In this document: positions 11,266 to 23,797 of the stretch, piece after piece
Numbering within the stretch: position 1 is the first letter of the stretch
How the letters are laid out: each line of letters begins with the position of its first letter
Source: Loxodes magnus
Lineage: Eukaryota > Ciliophora > Karyorelictea > Loxodida > Loxodidae
Direction of reading: 5' to 3'
Length of the DNA stretch: 64,000 nucleotides
Assembly: GCA_946699065.1 (NCBI GenBank)
Contig: CAMPDV010000210.1
Location: 248,001 to 312,000, forward strand
Made by a program: the position numbers and the translations under genes
Notes under the pieces: model-generated
The model's database searches: none
What the model saw: the letters and a program-made list of their open reading frames with translations, nothing else
What the model was told of the DNA's origin: nothing

Positions 11266-13784
11266 ATTAGCAGCAATGGTTTAATCATTTGGATTAGCTT
11301 AAATAACTATTCGATTTTAATTTTTACCTTAGTATATAGAAATGACAATTCCCTTAAATTTCCATATTTCCGAGTAAAAAGGAATTTTTTCTGATAGCAG
11401 TAGTAAATATATCTATTTGTTAAATGCTTTAAAGAAGCATAGATAATTGTTAACATATTTAAAATGATATAATTATTGAGAAAAATAAGTATTCGCGATC
11501 TAATTGCTTTTAATTTGAAAATCAACAATGAAATAAAGAATATAATGAAAGTATCATTAAGAAAAATAAGAAACCACAAGAAACAATGAGGAAAAATTGG
11601 AAGATGGAAAGAACGAAGCTTGAACTTTTTGAACATAATTAAAATGAAGTATCTGATTTAAGTCGGTAACTTCATTTCGTTAACATTTTTATTAAAGTGA
11701 TTTCTTCTTCTGAAAATATCATTAGAATGTAAGCAGACGCAAACATATAAAAATACTAATTTTAGTACTTTAAAACATTTTTAAAACTTAGGAAATCTAA
11801 GGAAGTGCTGAAATATAGAAAATTTTCTTTAAACAAGTAAATTTATGAAGATCATATGAATGTCCCGGCGATTTTTGCTTAACTTTGTAAAAAAGGATTA
11901 AAACTTAAAATTTATAAATTATGCAAAAATATAGAAAATTAATAAAGCATTTTAATAGATAAAAAAAGCAATACTTTTCTTAATTGCTTAGACTAAAAAA
12001 GCTTTAAGATTTAAAAATAAAATAATGTATTATGAATTGAAAAAATTCAAATCTATAAATTAGATAATTCATTCCTTTTTATAGAGATTTACTATATAAA
12101 AATAAAGTTACGCTAGCTATTAGAATAAATCATTATTGATATACATTTTATTATAATTTTGCTAATCATAAAATATTTAAAGTTCAATTAGTTTAATTCA
12201 TTAAAGACTTTTTTAGAAATAACTAGAATTTTTCATTATGATAAGAATATTAACAAGAGAAATATTTAATATCTGATTTAAGTTTTTTGTTATATACTAA
12301 ATAGCATTTTACTTCCTTATAAGTATATATTAATTTTAAATAATTCCTTCTTTTTCAAACTATTTTTTTATTATGAAGAGTAAAGTTAATGTTTAAAAAT
12401 AGTCAAAGGCAAGATACTCATAAAGCTTTTTTTTTCCGATTGGAAATTTTTAGTTTTTAAAATAAAAGAAAAAATGATGAAAAATAATGAAAAATTAGTC
12501 CTAATTATTATAATTAAGTAAATGCAACTTTTTATTCTATTAACTTTATTTAATTAATATTAAAAATAATTTCTTAGAGCAATATAAGTAAAATGAATCT
12601 AGAGATGCTTAATCAATATTTTGTTATATCTTAATATAGATAAAGTAGTTAGCTGAAGATAAGGTAGTTGATACTTTGCATTTGTAATTTTAGTGATTAT
12701 TGAGAAAGAAAAGCTTTTAAGACTTTATATGTATTGGATAATATATCAGAATTATACATAAGCTTTAAGATTTCATTACAGCTCTAATTAGAAAAAAATG
12801 TGTAGAATTTGAAATAATTGAAAAATTATTTTTTAGTACTTAATCTATCTTTCGACCAAAAATCAAAATAATGAAGTAAGTTAAAAATTGAAATTGAAAT
12901 TGAAATTGAAATTCTTGACTAAGGGGAATATTGCTAATAATCAAATTTACAGAAAAGTTATAGTTTATTTTATTTTGGTAGCATTTCAAATTTCTGAAAT
13001 AAATAGATATTTTATAAGCTGAAACATCAGAACTTGTGTAATACATAGTAAAGCAGTTTTGTTAGCTTAAGGTTATATTTAACTCGTTATCTTCAAAAAT
13101 TTTATCTTTCAATGTTTAAAATAAAAAAGTTTACAACATGAAAATTTAAATAAATTTAAGTAGATAAACTAAATAATTTCTAAAGATCAAAACAAACTAG
13201 TGTAAGTGAATGAGATTTATTAAACTATAAATAAATAAAATTTACCTTCCTTTTTAATTTTCTCATTCTTAGTTGTGTATAAAATATCTCAGAACTTTAA
13301 TTTCTTCAGTCTTATTTTGGTTATTCAGTATTAATTTTTTATTTTATTCTAGCTTTTGAAACTTTTTATTCTAGCTGAAAATATTTTTACATTATGCTAT
13401 ATGAAAAAACCATATTACTATTAAGGATAAAAATGTGTGAATACCAATCATCTAGAATATAAAATTAAAAGGATAGCAATAAATACAAAATTTAGCTGTA
13501 TATAAAAAATTTAAATTTATTTTTAGCTTAGTTCTTTGTACTCGAAAAAAGAAAGGTGTAGGTAAAACTTGAAGTTCTTAAACTTTTAATGCAAATCTTT
13601 TTACTACTAAATAAGTTTATGAGGAAAAAAGCAAAATTTTTTCTGAAGAAATGATTCTTCAAATTATTTTAATATCATCGGAGTTAAATTTTGAAACTAC
13701 TACTGATAATGATAAAAATTTATGTTTGAAGTAAGAGATAAATCTACTATATTATAAGAAGGTAACTTAGTTATCATTTCACTT
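11266..13784. other. AT-rich stretch, no gene supported
   Basis: Contains a short GAAATT tandem tract near 12888-12915. A plus-strand coding-like block, EEKSKIFSEEMILQIILISS, lies near 13620-13700 but is too short to call. Confidence 0.35.
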
Positions 13785-14410
13785 TATTATTTTTTTTGTC
13801 AATTCCTTCAATTAAAACAAAATTTTTGGATAGATTTGATTAAATAATTCCTTCAAACTCTCGTTAAATGGTGTTATTAGCAGCTTATCTCTATGAGAAT
13901 TTTCGAATATGTAAATTTCATATAGCTTTAGATATTTGAATAGATTAATAAACCTTTCCGATTACTTTGTTTTGCTTTCATTAAGATTATCAATGATGTT
14001 GGATAAATTTTTTATTTTAAGTTTATTTTTTGAAAGGTTCTATATCAGAGGCTTGAATTATTTCGATCTTAAAGTCATGAGATTTTAATTTTTTACATTT
14101 GAGATTCAATTTAATTCCAATTATTTTGCTCAATTTCCAAAATAGCTTTGCAGCCTATTTCTCTCTTCAATCAAAAGAATATTTATTTCTCGTTTCGAAA
14201 TAATTGGAAATAGTGCTATTATATGTCAAAGTAGTGAATCAGCTAAAATGTTTTTACGCATTTCTCAATAAAGCAGATCCTAGAAAAGGATTGCTTATAT
14301 CTATCCAATTTATTAGTTCCTAATTCTATTCCAAATCTATATACTATCACAAATCTACATCCAATTGTGTTAAAATTTATAGAGAAGTAGGACTTTAATA
14401 AGTATCACTT
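13785..14410 (-). CDS. Coding-like block of unknown function (partial)
   Basis: The minus strand reads IELGTNKLDRYKQSFSRICF and later LKREIGCKAILEIEQNNWNQ. After a frame change near 14030 it reads NIIDNLNESKTKQSERFIN and ENSHRDKLLITPFNESLKEL. Balanced composition over about 200 residues supports coding. The frame change may be a small intron or a decay event. No family recognised. Confidence 0.45.
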
Positions 14411-15049
14411 TCAAAATCATTAAATCAAAAACATATTCTTTTGTATTTTTTATTATAAACAAAAAACGACTAGAACATAAATTAAAGTATCTTTTGAATT
14501 AATTTAATCAAAACTTAAAAAATGAAATAAATTTGAAACTTAATTGAAAAAAGGAAATTCAATGTACTTTTTTGAAAAAAAATCCGTATATCTGAGAAGA
14601 AATGATTCAGCTTTTTTTTTTAGTATGTAGAATAATAATCAAAAATAATCAAAAATTAAAACAAAATTTAAAATTTTAGCAGCTTAAAACAAAGTTAACG
14701 ATTATAATTGCTTTTTAGTTAGAAATTTTTTGTCTATGTTGTTTTATTTCAGTATTTTAAAGACTTTTTTTAAATTATTTAAATTATAAAAAATTCTTAA
14801 TATGCATAATTTAAGAGTTCTTTGAACCCATAATTTTTTCCATTCAGTTCTATTTTTACAGTAATGATATGAAATATTGCTATTAAGTTTTAAATTTTAT
14901 AGATAGTTTTTAAAACTTATTTGCTACAAAAGGAAAAAAGTTAGCAATTTTTTTAAGATGAAAATACTAAAATTAAAAGTTACAATTCATCTATTAACAT
15001 TTTAGAACACTAAGTAAGCTTAAGTGGATTATTTATGTATTTTGAAAAT
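14411..15049. other. AT-rich stretch, nothing recognised
   Basis: No motif or repeat supported. Leads into the trinucleotide tract. Confidence 0.4.
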
Positions 15050-15865
15050 GTTTTATTATAAATAAAAACTCTTTTACTAAACATCTTTATATTATAATTA
15101 GTGAAAATAGCAAATAATATCTATTTCATAATAACTATAAATATTAAAATATCTATTAATTTTTTTTCTAAAATGGTAAATATAATATTATTACCAATAG
15201 TAGAATCATTTTAATAATATTATTTTTATTTCTACTATTATTGATATAATCGTTATTATAATTATTATTACCGTAATATAAATAGTAATAATATCTATAA
15301 TAGTGATAATAATGAAAACTATTATATTTATATATTTTGGTGAACCTATGGTGGTATCTCATTAATCTATTATTATTATTATATTTATATTTATATTTTA
15401 TAATTATCATTCTTTATTATTATATTGATATTACTTTAATTATTATTGTTACTATAATTATTAATAATATTATTATTATAAACTAAACTATTTTAATTAT
15501 TATTATTATTTTAATTTTTAATTATTACTACTATTATTTTTACTATTATTATTGCTATTATTATTACTGTTATTATTACTATTATTATTATTATTGCTAT
15601 TACTATTATTAATAATATTATTATTATTATTATTAATATTATTATTATAAACTATACTATTATTATTATTATTACTATTACTATTATTTTAATTATTATT
15701 ACTATTACTTTTATTATTATTAATATTATTATTACTATTATTATTACTATTATTATTATTACTTTTATTATTATTAATATTATTATTATTATTAGTATTA
15801 TTTTTATTATTATACTATTATTATTACTATTATTTTTATTATTATTATTATTATTAATATTACTT
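15050..15865. repeat. Long imperfect ATT/TTA trinucleotide tract
   Basis: About 0.8 kb dominated by TTA/ATT units with single-base variants (ACT, GCT, AAT). The densest part is 15420-15860. It lies exactly at the 3' side of the minus-strand RT ORF, so it is probably an expanded A/T tail of that element. Short peptides of Asn or Ile read from it are artefacts. Confidence 0.9.
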
Positions 15866-15869
15866 AATA

Positions 15870-18200
15870 AATTTAAACTAAAAGAGTTTTTTGACGTCTT
15901 TAATTGCAAGAATTGCTTTTTTCAATTATAGATGTTTTAGCAAATGTTTTTAATCTTGTTTACATTTCATAATTTTTCTTTAATTAGTTCTTCTTTCTAT
16001 TCATCTTTAGCTTCTTCCTTTTTTGCTTTCTCCATTTCTAGAATCTCAAGTCTCCTTGTCATTAGCTTCTTGTGAAATATTTTGATCTATAAGTCTAAAT
16101 ACTCCAATTTAGACCTTGAAAATGAGTTAAGATATTCTTGATCGTATAGTATAAGGCACCTTAATCATAATTTCCGATCTTTTCCGATAATCAATTCATT
16201 ATATTAGAATAGTACACACATTTAAAGATATGCTCGAAAGTTTCATACTCTCCACACATACAATAGGGATTATCAATGGGATAATGACGATCTTAAAGAT
16301 CCTTACGGAAATTATAAGTTTAGGTTCCAAGTCTATATATACTGATAATTTCTCGTCTATACTATTTGTTTAATTTCGTATAAGTAATTTGTGGAAATTG
16401 TTAAAGACTACCAAATTATTCAGTATATACTTTAGCTGTTTTCATTCTCATAAATTTTTTAGTAGCTATTTTGTAGAAATCTTGCTGCATTTTTTCTCTT
16501 ATATGGTTAGTAAAAGTTTTAAGATTGGTATTATTCTATCAATTCTGCAGATCGATATTATAAAGGTCTGATAATTGTTACACTTAATCATAGTATTGAA
16601 ATCCTTTTTTCCATATATTAATGAAAAGAGAGCCTATTGTTGATCTTGGAAAATCAGTACTTTCTTATTTAATTTTATGGTAGAATCTGAAGAATTTTAT
16701 AGCCATAATGTGTTTAAAGGGTAATCAATTCAGGTCTATATAACATGATTCATTAGATGTTGAAGTTGCTACTTAAAAAGCTTTTCTTGAAATTAATCTC
16801 ATGCTTGATTCTATTCTGTTCAGAACTCCAGTTACTCCTTTTTGAATACTTCATGTTACAAAGTCTCCTCCATATTCTGCTTTAGGTAAAGTAAAAAGTC
16901 TACATAAAGTTTTAAAATGTCAAGGAGTTACATTCTTATATCTCATCAGTTAAAAAACAGCTTACTTCATTGCAGCTATATATTTAAATGCAACTTCTTT
17001 GCAATGGGGATTTAAGTTCTTCTTCTAATGTAGAATAACTCCTAAATATGTTGCTTGTTCTTTTTAAGCAATTGGTTAATTTCCTAATCATAAATTTAAA
17101 ATTTATTATTTCTGATTCTTCTTTAGAAATTAGATGCATTCAGATTTGGTAACATTGATCTTTAAATGTGTTCATGCAAAAACTTTATTTGTTTCATTTA
17201 TTAAATTCTACATCTACTTTGAAGATTTGGAAAAAAGAATAAGATCATCTCCTCATCCTCTACAAGCGAAGCTAATATTTTAAATCCCAATTAGGTACTT
17301 TTACTTTCCAAATATCTAATTACTATGTCATAATACAACAATGCTAAAACTGGTCCATGCGAACTTCCTTATATAACTCCATTGTTGTATTATAAAGTTC
17401 TAGTGCTCTTTCCATCAATGATAAATGAAGAATTTAGGTTTTTATAAAAGGTTTCTAAGGCTATTATTACTATTATTATTCCAAGTGGTATTTTAACTTT
17501 CTTAAGTTAATCAAACAAAAGTCTTCTTTCTATTGAGTCAAACATTTTTTCAACATCTATCAGTGTTGCTATCAATTTAGTCTTACCTTTAGCACATTTC
17601 CGATAGTTATCAATTATTTGTTATATTATTCAAATTTATTAAGTTGTTTATCCGTTTTTCATAAATCCCATTTAAGAAGGGTGAATCAACTTTCTCTAAT
17701 AAATCAGATTGTATAGTCTTTTTGTTAAAGCTTTACCATATAGTTTTAGAATAGTATTAATAAGAGAAATAGGTTGTCAGTTTTTTCAATCATCTTTATT
17801 TCCTTTTTTAAATATTAGAATTATCACCGATGTATTTAATTCCTAAGGGGATTCTTCCAAGTCTTAGCATATTATTCAGAAAAGAATGAAGAATTACTAA
17901 TAAATATTAATATTACTTTAGATTAGGAAATCGTTTAATGCTTCTCTTCTCCAGATTACTTTGCTAGTTTACTTTTTATTTTGTCTTGTTCTGCTGTCTT
18001 ACCGTTTGTACTATAATGGATAATATTAGTTTCTTAATAAATAAAAACTAAAAAGTTTATAAGTGAGAGATTAATAATTAATGTGCTATGGATCTTTATA
18101 AAAATAGACCAACTTTTGTTTATTTTGCTCAATTTACTTAGGTACCAAGTATTTAATAAATAGTTTCTTTTAATTAAATTTCTTAGCTAAGCTATTCTAT
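15870..18200 (-). pseudogene. LINE-like reverse transcriptase ORF2, long minus-strand copy
   Basis: Most complete RT in the window. In order on the minus strand: KKGNKDDWKNWQPISL near 17770-17810 (usual DDWKNYRPISL; both Trp written TGA), motif A TLIDVEKMFDSI at about 17530-17570, motif B with QGSSHGPVLALLYYDIV near 17310-17370, and catalytic WGDDLILFSKS at about 17230-17255, again with TGA as the aromatic residue. The thumb follows (FKTLCRLFTLPKAEYGG near 16900). The C-terminal motif CMCGEYETFEHIFKC lies near 16213-16266. A frame change separates motif B from motif C, so it is decayed. An endonuclease domain was not recognised upstream. Confidence 0.85.
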
Positions 18201-18699
18201 TTGTAGCATATATATCTTTATCTAACTACTGTTAATCTAAAAGGACTAAATCAATTATTTATTTTTATTAGATGAAGAATGTCTTTCATTTAAAATAAAC
18301 CTTTTAACTTATTTAATGATATTAACATATCAATAGCTGAGTTTATCCCTTTTTTTCCTTCTAATTATTTTAGTATCTCGTTAGACAACTTTGTTTATCA
18401 ACTACTACATAACCACCATTTTACAGTTGATAGCGTCTTTAAAAAAAGTTTCAGTATGTATCTAAATCACGAATTTTGATTAGCGAAACTTTCTTTTCTC
18501 TTTTATTCACTAAAATATCTAAAGCAGATGTTTATTTTATTTGAATTTAAGACTGAAAGTCTAATAATTTTTAATATGCTTATTTAAAATAAAAATGCTA
18601 CTAATATTTAATAAATCTAAGATAGAAGTCAAAAAAGCCTAGCAGTGACATTCTGAATTTCTCACTATCTATACTTAGCTTTCCTCTCTTTTTCTTGTT
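18201..18699. other. Junction between RT element and decayed host locus
   Basis: T-rich; could hold the degraded N terminus of the RT ORF or the 3' end of the next locus. No motif supported. Confidence 0.35.
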
Positions 18700-19482
18700 A
18701 AGAGTTATTAAAGATCCTTTTTTAAATCCTATTAGGTCATTTATGTATTTTATTTTAGGATTGCCTCAACAAAATTTTTCAAACTTATTTACTTAATTCT
18801 ATCTTTCTAAGAATAATAAAAAACCAGAAATGATCTCTCCTCCTTTTTAACTTTCTAAAATATTTTAATTTTTCTTCGCTCAAATTTTATACAAAGTCCT
18901 AGTAAGTTTTTCTTATCTAATAATCTTACTCAATTGAAGGATTATAGATTCAATACTAGAAAGTTATAGCATCTCCAAAATATTTTCCATCTGCTTCGAG
19001 TTTGAAATTATGTTAGTACTTTCCTGATTCTTTCTCCTTTATGATTTCTAGTTCTACTGTATAGATTTGCATTGGATTTAAATTTCTTACTTGACATTTT
19101 TGCTCTAAATTTCCTAAACTTTTTATCGAAACATTTTCAGGTCATTAACCCTTTCATATTTTAGACTTCTAATTAGATTTAAACAACTTCTTCATTTAGA
19201 TAATCTTAAAGCTCTTTAATTAACTTGATAATTCCTTGCAATGTAGGTATTACTTCGAAATAGACTTTGCATTCCTTTGAAATATCTTCCTCGTCACTTC
19301 TCTACACAACAAACTTCTGAACTATTTTAGATTGCTCGTAGTTTTAAATGTTTATCTTTACTTTCTTAGTGTTAATTTCTTTTGGATTTAATAAGTTTTC
19401 AATTTTAAAATATAATTCTAAATCTTTAAAGAACAGACAATAAGGTTTATTTCACTTTTTGGTCCCGATATTTTAAATTTTA

Positions 19483-19500
19483 CTAATTTATAAAACTTAC
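19483..19500 (-). other. 18-nt intron preserved in the pseudogene
   Basis: GTAAGTTTTATAAATTAG on the minus strand, identical to the third intron of the plus-strand paralog at 40677-40694. Confidence 0.8.
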
Positions 19501-19905
19501 AATTCTAGCTCAATTTGTTATCCACTACATGCTTTTAAATTATTATGGTAATTATTGTATTTCGTTTTCTTTTTTATCTTTAATATGTAGTTGACTCTAT
19601 CTTAACTCTTCAGCTTTATCCTACAACTTTTTAGTTAGTTCTTAAATTTGGCTTTCATAACTTAACTGCATATCACGAAATTTGATTAAAACTAGCTATT
19701 TATATCTTCTTTAGCTTTTAGATATTTTCTTAGCCGATTTAAAGTCTGCTTACGCTATTAACATTCTAAACATTTTTTTCATCTAACTGGAAGTCTTAAG
19801 AAGAGCTGATATCTTGACTATATCTTTGAGAACTAGAACGTGATTGTTATTGAGGTAGATGCTATTCTTTATCTAACTTATTGTAATTTTCTAAAGTATC
19901 TAATG

Positions 19906-19926
19906 CTATTATATAATACAACTTAC
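19906..19926 (-). other. 21-nt intron-like sequence in the pseudogene
   Basis: Starts GTAAGTTG and ends AATAG on the minus strand, at the place corresponding to the first intron (20 nt) of the paralog. Confidence 0.55.
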
Positions 19927-20729
19927 CTTAACTTTCATCATGAACTTCAATATTATTATCAGCTATTAACTCTTTCTACTCAGTCTCCTGATTTTATTAC
20001 AGGCTTAGTTGTTACTACCATTCTCGTTTAAAAATTTGTAAGAAATTGGCTATTCTGCGTCTTAAATATTTCTTCTTAGTATTCAATCTTTAGCTAGTAT
20101 ATAATTTGGATTTTTCCCGATAAATAATGCTATTTTACTTTCTTAGGATCATGCCCATATATTTAAGCTATTTTTTCCAAAACTGCAACTTCATTATTAC
20201 TAATTTAGCTTTATGACCAGAAGCTTTTATTTATATTAGCAAAGGCTAATAATTATAGACTTTAAGATTATAACCTTCCATTTAATCGATTGCTTCGATC
20301 ATTTAATCCATTTAGTCTATACTTTATCTGTATTTTGAATATCTTTTTTATATTCCTAATAATAAGTCTATTTAATCGAATTCTCATTGTATCTATTTTA
20401 TCTGCTCATAATCATTTCAAGGCTCTAATATTTTTCTACCTTTTCTCTTTCTCTAAATACCTAAATTAATCCAGCAAATATTTCAGTTTTTTAATTGAAA
20501 TTCATGAGATTCCTTCTGGTTATTTTAATAAGCTCTTTTAAGCTCTTCGTAGCATTATTGATGATATTCTAGTATCTCTATTACATTAAGTTATAGATAT
20601 GATACTTGATGATAGCCTTTTAGCATAGCTCTATATCTTCTTTCAGCTTTTTTATCCCCTCGCTAATTTTTTCTTCCTTGGTAAAATCCTCTGCATATGA
20701 TTAAAAGCTTGGTTTCATTATTAAAATTT

Positions 20730-21541
20730 TAAAGACTTTGTTAATAGAAGATAATAAGAAGCAAATACTCCAAAGCTTATTGTTTCGTGTATAACTAAGC
20801 ATAATATAGATAAATAATGTGACTCTATCTTTACTATATTTCGATTCTAAAGTCTCACTAAAAATCATTTTAGCTCTCTAATCTTGAATTATCTTACCTA
20901 TACTCAATTTCTGCTTTCTATAGAGAATAAGGCTGTCGTTTATCTCTTCTATATCTCTCTGCTTAACATATCTAAATTATATCATTGCATGAGCTAAATA
21001 TTTTACGAGAGTTTAGGAGCGTATTTTGCTGATTTTCGAGTAGCTTAATGATCTCTTCATATAAATAGCTAAGTTTTAAGTGTTGGATAGTTAATCATTT
21101 TTAACCCTGAACTTGCAAACTTTTGTATCCTATTTGAAAGAAAAAAATTCAATATAAGCTGCTTAATTACTTTTAAATAAAGCTAAAAAGGCTTCATTTA
21201 CAGCTTTATCATATAGGTTGAATCTTCAACTTCCATCCTTTAAACTAAAAAAAAACCCAAACTTGTCTCTTTCTCAAATAGAGTACAATAGACATATGCT
21301 TATTTACGATTTCATAAGCTTGAATGATGTATAAATTAACTTGAGTAAGCATTTAAAAAGCTTAACTGATATAAATGAGCTCCATTTTATAATTAATCTA
21401 AATGATACTAAGACAATCATTTTCTATCTACTTAGCTTTAGTTTGCCTAATATATTTCTCATTTATACGATTAGCACTCTGACTTTTTACCTGAACCAAA
21501 CCTACACAATCAGCTGTTAATTTTCCCTCCCTGGTTTACAT
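20730..21541 (-). pseudogene. ORF with a possible WWE-like segment, one homopolymer frameshift
   Basis: ATG at 21541 (minus) gives MQTREGKLTADCVGLVQVKS, and about 270 residues follow. A segment near residues 95-150 reads VWVFF...KDGSWRFNLYDKAVNEAF; the spacing of Trp and acidic residues resembles a WWE domain, but this is tentative. The best frame needs one base removed from the A9 run at 21247-21255. After that the frame stays open into the downstream pseudogene with no TGA between. It may be a fused or adjacent gene in a decaying locus. Confidence 0.55.
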
Positions 21542-21844
21542 CTAAATACATCCTTATAAAATTAGCAAAATATCACAGAAATTAGATGAACACAAAAAAA
21601 GAAAATTTGTAGAATAAAAACTAAAAATTTTCCTTTTCATCTAAATTGAAAATTTTGTTTTTAATAGATCAGATAAAAAATACAAAAATAACTATTTTAT
21701 TGTAGATAAATTTTTGAATTTTTTAACTAGAAGTAATAAAATGACTTTCTTGGATTGTTTAAGTTTGAATCATTTTAGTTTATCTTAGATCTCAGAAAAA
21801 TAGTACTACCAACTTTAAGAATTCAATTCAATAAATATGATTAT

Positions 21845-21875
21845 AGAGCGCGAAGCATCTCGTTGGCGAGTAGCT
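21845..21875 (-). repeat. LINE 3'-terminal hairpin, copy 3
   Basis: Minus-strand copy with loop CAACGAGATGC and GCGCTCT arm, followed on the minus strand by ATAATCATATTTATT. The 5' arm is partly decayed. Confidence 0.75.
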
Positions 21876-21944
21876 ATTTCAATATTAATATTTAAAAAAG
21901 TGTTCTCAACTTCTTTTTGTCATTCTAACTGTCATGAGTCATGT

Positions 21945-22230
21945 CAGCTTCTCCAAATGGGAAATCTGCTTATTAAAATTATTCTTGAAACTTGAACCAA
22001 ATGTACTAGTCTTTTGAATAAGATCCAAATAAGAATTAGTAATTAAGTCATTCGTAGGCCAGTCAGTAAAACGTTCATACTGCTAGTGAGGTCCTTCGGA
22101 AAGTTAGACTTGTCTCTTCCGAGCTTTTTACTATTTCTCGTGGTGGCATCTAGTGCGAGGTTACTCGCAATGAAGTATAAACTATACCAGATTACCTACT
22201 AGTTCTCCTGACCACGTCCGACTTCCTTAT
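21945..22230 (-). repeat. Conserved repeat, minus copy (LINE 3' region)
   Basis: Read on the minus strand this matches the plus-strand block at 35598-35862 over about 260 bases. Shared blocks include TTGCGAGTAA, AAGCTCGGAAGAG, GGTTCAAG and GCAGATTTCCCATTTGGA. A related 45-base piece lies at 45246-45292. In two of three cases a terminal hairpin follows within about 100 bases, so it is the 3' part of a LINE subfamily. Indels between copies are not multiples of three. Confidence 0.75.
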
Positions 22231-22404
22231 TTTTATTTAATAACAAAATGGACTTTGTTTTATTTTTTTAGATAAAAAGATAGGCAAACTCTCCATTTCT
22301 TATTTTTCTTATGTTCTCAATAAATTTTATGGATCATCAAAAGAGACTAAAACTTAATCAACCAAATAATTTAATTTTGCTTAAAATCTAATTTTTTCGA
22401 TTGA

Positions 22405-22437
22405 AGTACGTGCAGCACCTTAATGGTATGCAGTACT
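22405..22437 (-). repeat. LINE 3'-terminal hairpin, copy 4 (covarying stem)
   Basis: The outer stem is AGTAC/GTACT, where other copies have AGAGC/GCTCT. Both arms changed together, keeping the pairing. Confidence 0.7.
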
Positions 22438-22439
22438 GT

Positions 22440-22940
22440 TTAAAAGTAAATTATAAAAGTCTCAATAAATCATATTATTCATGGAGATCCCTCTTCTAAT
22501 TGCAGTCAAAATTTTGTCTCTTAATCTCAAAACATAGAATGTCTATAGTAGATTACAGGTTCATTTACCAACCTTTGAACAGGTGACTAATCCGGTCCAG
22601 AATTAAGAATCAGTGTTCCTCGTTCAAGTTCGTCATTGGAAGATTCTTCTTAGTCGCCTAAAAGGTAAAATCCCCTCTATTTAAGCTATACTAATAATTT
22701 CTAGGTAGCATAGCTTAATAATACCAAAATTGATATTTAGTTTCAAACGTTTATTCATTTAACAAGCACTAATTAACTACTTCTTCCTATTTTTTCTTTG
22801 ATAAGCAATCTTTATTTTTATCTTTTTCTCTCTTTCAATTTTAGCTTTGAAGATGTTCTATTACTCCCATTCCAAAACCCCTTTCTTACATCTCCGCTAT
22901 CCATCCAATAGATCTTCTATAATATAAAGTTCTAAACATA
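22440..22940 (-). CDS. ORF C-terminal fragment upstream of a LINE hairpin
   Basis: The minus strand reads LDGQRRCKKGVLEWEQQN, a K/R-rich helix, then RLRRIFQWRTWTRN and LRLRDKILTAIRRGISMNN, up to the hairpin at 22437. Basic composition and position fit the end of a retrotransposon ORF. Family unknown; a 5'-truncated copy is likely. Confidence 0.4.
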
Positions 22941-23029
22941 AAAGTTAAAGTAATAGAATCCTCTTCTTTTGGGTATCCTATTAAACCTTTTTATCTAAGA
23001 GTATTTAGAAACATTCTACAGTTTAAATA

Positions 23030-23240
23030 AAATATTGAAGTTGTCATAAACCACCAGGAAGAGGTAAGGGTAGTTCATAAGGAGAATGAGAAGCTTGTTG
23101 AATAAAACTAGCAAGGGAGAGAGAGGTAGATGCTCTTTGGAATTTGTAAAGAGGGTAATTTAACCAGACGAACTCCCAGGCTAAGAAGAAACATTATGCT
23201 TAGTTGGGTGAACTCCTTAAGTCAACAAAATTAAACTGAT
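23030..23240 (+). pseudogene. Fragment of small-retroelement ORF-B
   Basis: Bases near 23047-23110 match the coiled-coil start of ORF-B (reading NHQEEVRVVHKENEKLVEQN against NLQEEAKKFRKDNEKLMHQL at 53.9 kb). The match continues as DALWNL against the DLNVFWNI region. Both ends are truncated. Confidence 0.6.
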
Positions 23241-23261
23241 AAAATTATATTTATTGACAAA

Positions 23262-23790
23262 ATGGAAAGAAAAAAGACTCCACAGGAAAGGAAGAAATCA
23301 TAGTAAATACCTAAAGTAAGGAAATTGAGATACTACAACATAAGTAAACTGTATCTATGGAAATTGCGATTCCTTTAGGAAGATCAAAGAGTAGTCAAGA
23401 AAGAGACAAATAGAGAAATCAATAAGGAAAAGAAGGAATCAGATACGATTAAGAGAAAATGGAGCAGTCTATAGGATGAAGATTGGCTATAAACTTAAAT
23501 ACTGGTAAATTTGACTAATAGTGAATACAGTGGAAGAAGAAAGAACAGCAAAGCAAAATTCACAAGTTCTAGAGTTCGTTAAAAATAAGGAGTAACTAAT
23601 TTAAGAAATATTATAAGAAGTTACCTTAATAGAAGCCGCAAATTACAATTAATATAAAAAAATAAAAGTTGATTTGACAAGAAAAATAAAGGATTATTAA
23701 GAAAACGATAAGAAATAGAATTCCTTTATTGAACTAAAAAAGGATTTAATTAAAGATAGAAGTTAACTAAATCATATCTCTTTTATAGTT
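23262..23790 (+). pseudogene. ORF1 C-terminal remnant followed by a coiled-coil stretch
   Basis: Around 23450-23490 the translation reads RLRENGAVYRMKIG, the NGVY-type motif that follows the knuckle in other ORF1 copies. A decayed knuckle (YYNISKLYLW region) precedes it near 23325. The same frame continues into a clear coil, LEFVKNKEQLIQEILQEV, near 23570-23625. It ends just before the membrane-protein gene. Confidence 0.45.
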
Positions 23791-23797
23791 GATAGAA

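Larger units (their letters stand above)
18700..20718 (-). pseudogene. Decayed paralog of the coiled-coil/beta-repeat gene at 39322-41550
   Basis: The minus strand from ATG 20718 reads MKPSFQSYAEDFTKEEK, then EDIELCQKAIIKYHIYNLM and REREKVEKYQSLEMI. It aligns along its whole length with the plus-strand gene. Further matches: LLAFANINKSFW, VLEKIAQIYGHDPKKVKQHY, DGKYFGDAITF and FVEAILKQNTQMTQQDLKK. At least two frame changes between residues 120 and 180 mark it as a pseudogene. Two short introns are kept at matching positions, so it arose by DNA duplication and not by reverse transcription. Confidence 0.8.

Noticed and set aside
15168..15909. Asn- and Ile-rich ORFs on the minus strand
   Set aside because: Products of the ATT trinucleotide tract, not proteins.
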